Below are positions 63,611 through 64,000 of a stretch of DNA of 64,000 nt, one piece after another. The translations under genes and the position numbers were made by a program. Origin of the DNA: Bradyrhizobium mercantei (GTDB lineage Bacteria; Pseudomonadota; Alphaproteobacteria; Rhizobiales; Xanthobacteraceae). The DNA is taken from positions 819,049-883,048 of the forward strand of contig NZ_MKFI01000005.1 in the NCBI RefSeq assembly GCF_001982635.1, written 5' to 3'. Every line of letters begins with the position of its first letter. Positions within the stretch are counted from its first letter, which is position 1. The notes under the pieces are model-generated. The model was not told where the DNA came from, made no database searches, and worked only from the letters and a program-made list of their open reading frames with translations.

Positions 63611-64000
63611 CTGAGTTCACAAACGAAGTGCAACACTTCCGACAGGAGGTGTTGCCATGGGGCGGACTTACACGCAGCTCTCCCTGGAGGAGCGATGCGA
63701 GATTGCCCGGCTTTCGGCCAGTGGCAGCTCGATCCGGCAAATCGCGGCAGCTCTGGATCGCCCGCCATCAACGATCTCTCGGGAGCTGAACCGTAATTCC
63801 GGCGCTCAGGTCGGCTACAAGCCGAGCTATGCCCAGCAACAGATGCGAGCGCGGCGCTGGACGGGCTCTCGCCTCGAACGGGAGCCCGGCCTGCGCCGTG
63901 CGGTGTTGGAACGTCTTGGCCGCGGCTGGTCGCCCGAGCAGGTCGCCGGCCGGCTGGCTCGCGAGCACGGCCGCAGGGTGATCTCCTATGAGAGCATCTA
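63611..64000 (+). mobile_element. IS30-family insertion sequence, left end (partial)
   Basis: Begins about 63611, where the repeat match ends, and runs off the right edge. It holds the leader CTGAGTTCACAAACGAAG and the transposase from 63657. The exact inverted repeat and target duplication need the other end. Confidence 0.8.
63657..64000 (+). CDS. IS30 family transposase, 5' part (truncated by window end)
   Basis: Frame open from ATG at 63657, with AGGAGGT six nt upstream, to the end of the window (114 codons). The N-terminal helix-turn-helix reads LSLEERCEIARLSASGSSIR then IAAALDRPPSTISRELNRN, typical of IS30. GWSPEQVAGRLAREHG follows, the second conserved N-terminal block. The DDE catalytic part lies beyond the window. 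Confidence 0.92.
   Translation, partial: MGRTYTQLSLEERCEIARLSASGSSIRQIAAALDRPPSTISRELNRNSGAQVGYKPSYAQQQMRARRWTGSRLEREPGLRRAVLERLGRGWSPEQVAGRLAREHGRRVISYESI

Overview
The window looks like a chromosomal segment of a Bradyrhizobium-type alphaproteobacterium (Nitrobacteraceae). The grounds are high-GC codon use, a SAM-II riboswitch ahead of metZ, a pim-type dicarboxylate degradation operon, a class I lysyl-tRNA synthetase, DUF3551 and DUF6460 proteins, and many dispersed palindromic repeats of the kind common in this family. No phage, plasmid or CRISPR signature is visible. The only mobile element is an IS30-family element cut by the right edge. I found about 62 protein genes and one tRNA-Gly(CCC). 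All calls come from reading the sequence; no database search was run.

Layout. 1-7.5 kb: beta-oxidation/dicarboxylate operon pimF-pimA-pimC-pimD-SDR behind a perfect 19-bp palindrome; the thiolase pimB is not present. 7.6-9 kb: metZ under a SAM-II riboswitch with an intrinsic terminator. 9-17.5 kb: a duplicated-domain dCTP deaminase, an unknown protein, a MATE exporter, an ogt-AraC-VOC-SRPBCC run, a GT22-like mannosyltransferase and the tRNA. 17.7-23.3 kb: DUF3551, LLM flavin oxidoreductase, Old Yellow Enzyme, a DapA-family protein and a probable LCIB-type carbonic anhydrase homologue. 23.6-28.9 kb: a minus-strand five-gene membrane operon, DUF5132 - HMA2-like - P1B-like ATPase without CPC - EcsC - DUF445. 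29-34.4 kb: P450, LuxR regulator, SnoaL-like protein, an ECF sigma factor with a DUF4142-cupredoxin operon sharing its promoter motif, and a LysR regulator divergent from a Rieske oxygenase. 36-40.6 kb: a PHA-synthase-like protein, RidA, a PHB-depolymerase-like esterase, and a CDGSH/ferredoxin/CDGSH/globin fusion divergent from an HxlR regulator. 40.7-50 kb: secreted small proteins, an FAD dehydrogenase, SCO1, a periplasmic binding protein, LysRS-I, an aldolase and an S24 repressor. 50-54.3 kb: DUF952-pyrD, a second MATE exporter, an RNase Z-like hydrolase and DUF6460. 54.4-63.4 kb: the four ligase-associated DNA-repair genes (ligase, exonuclease, helicase, PdeM) split by a methyltransferase and an ABC binding protein. 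63.6 kb to the end: IS30 transposase.

Best leads. (1) The DUF5132-HMA2-ATPase-EcsC-DUF445 operon, a possible uncharacterised membrane transport system whose ATPase has YGT where metal pumps have CPC. (2) A palindromic repeat that has inserted in frame into the DNA-ligase coding sequence, adding about 70 residues. (3) A shared GGGAACC-N15-CATCCAA motif in front of both the ECF sigma gene and the DUF4142-cupredoxin operon, pointing to an autoregulated regulon. (4) The CDGSH-globin fusion. (5) The LCIB-like protein.
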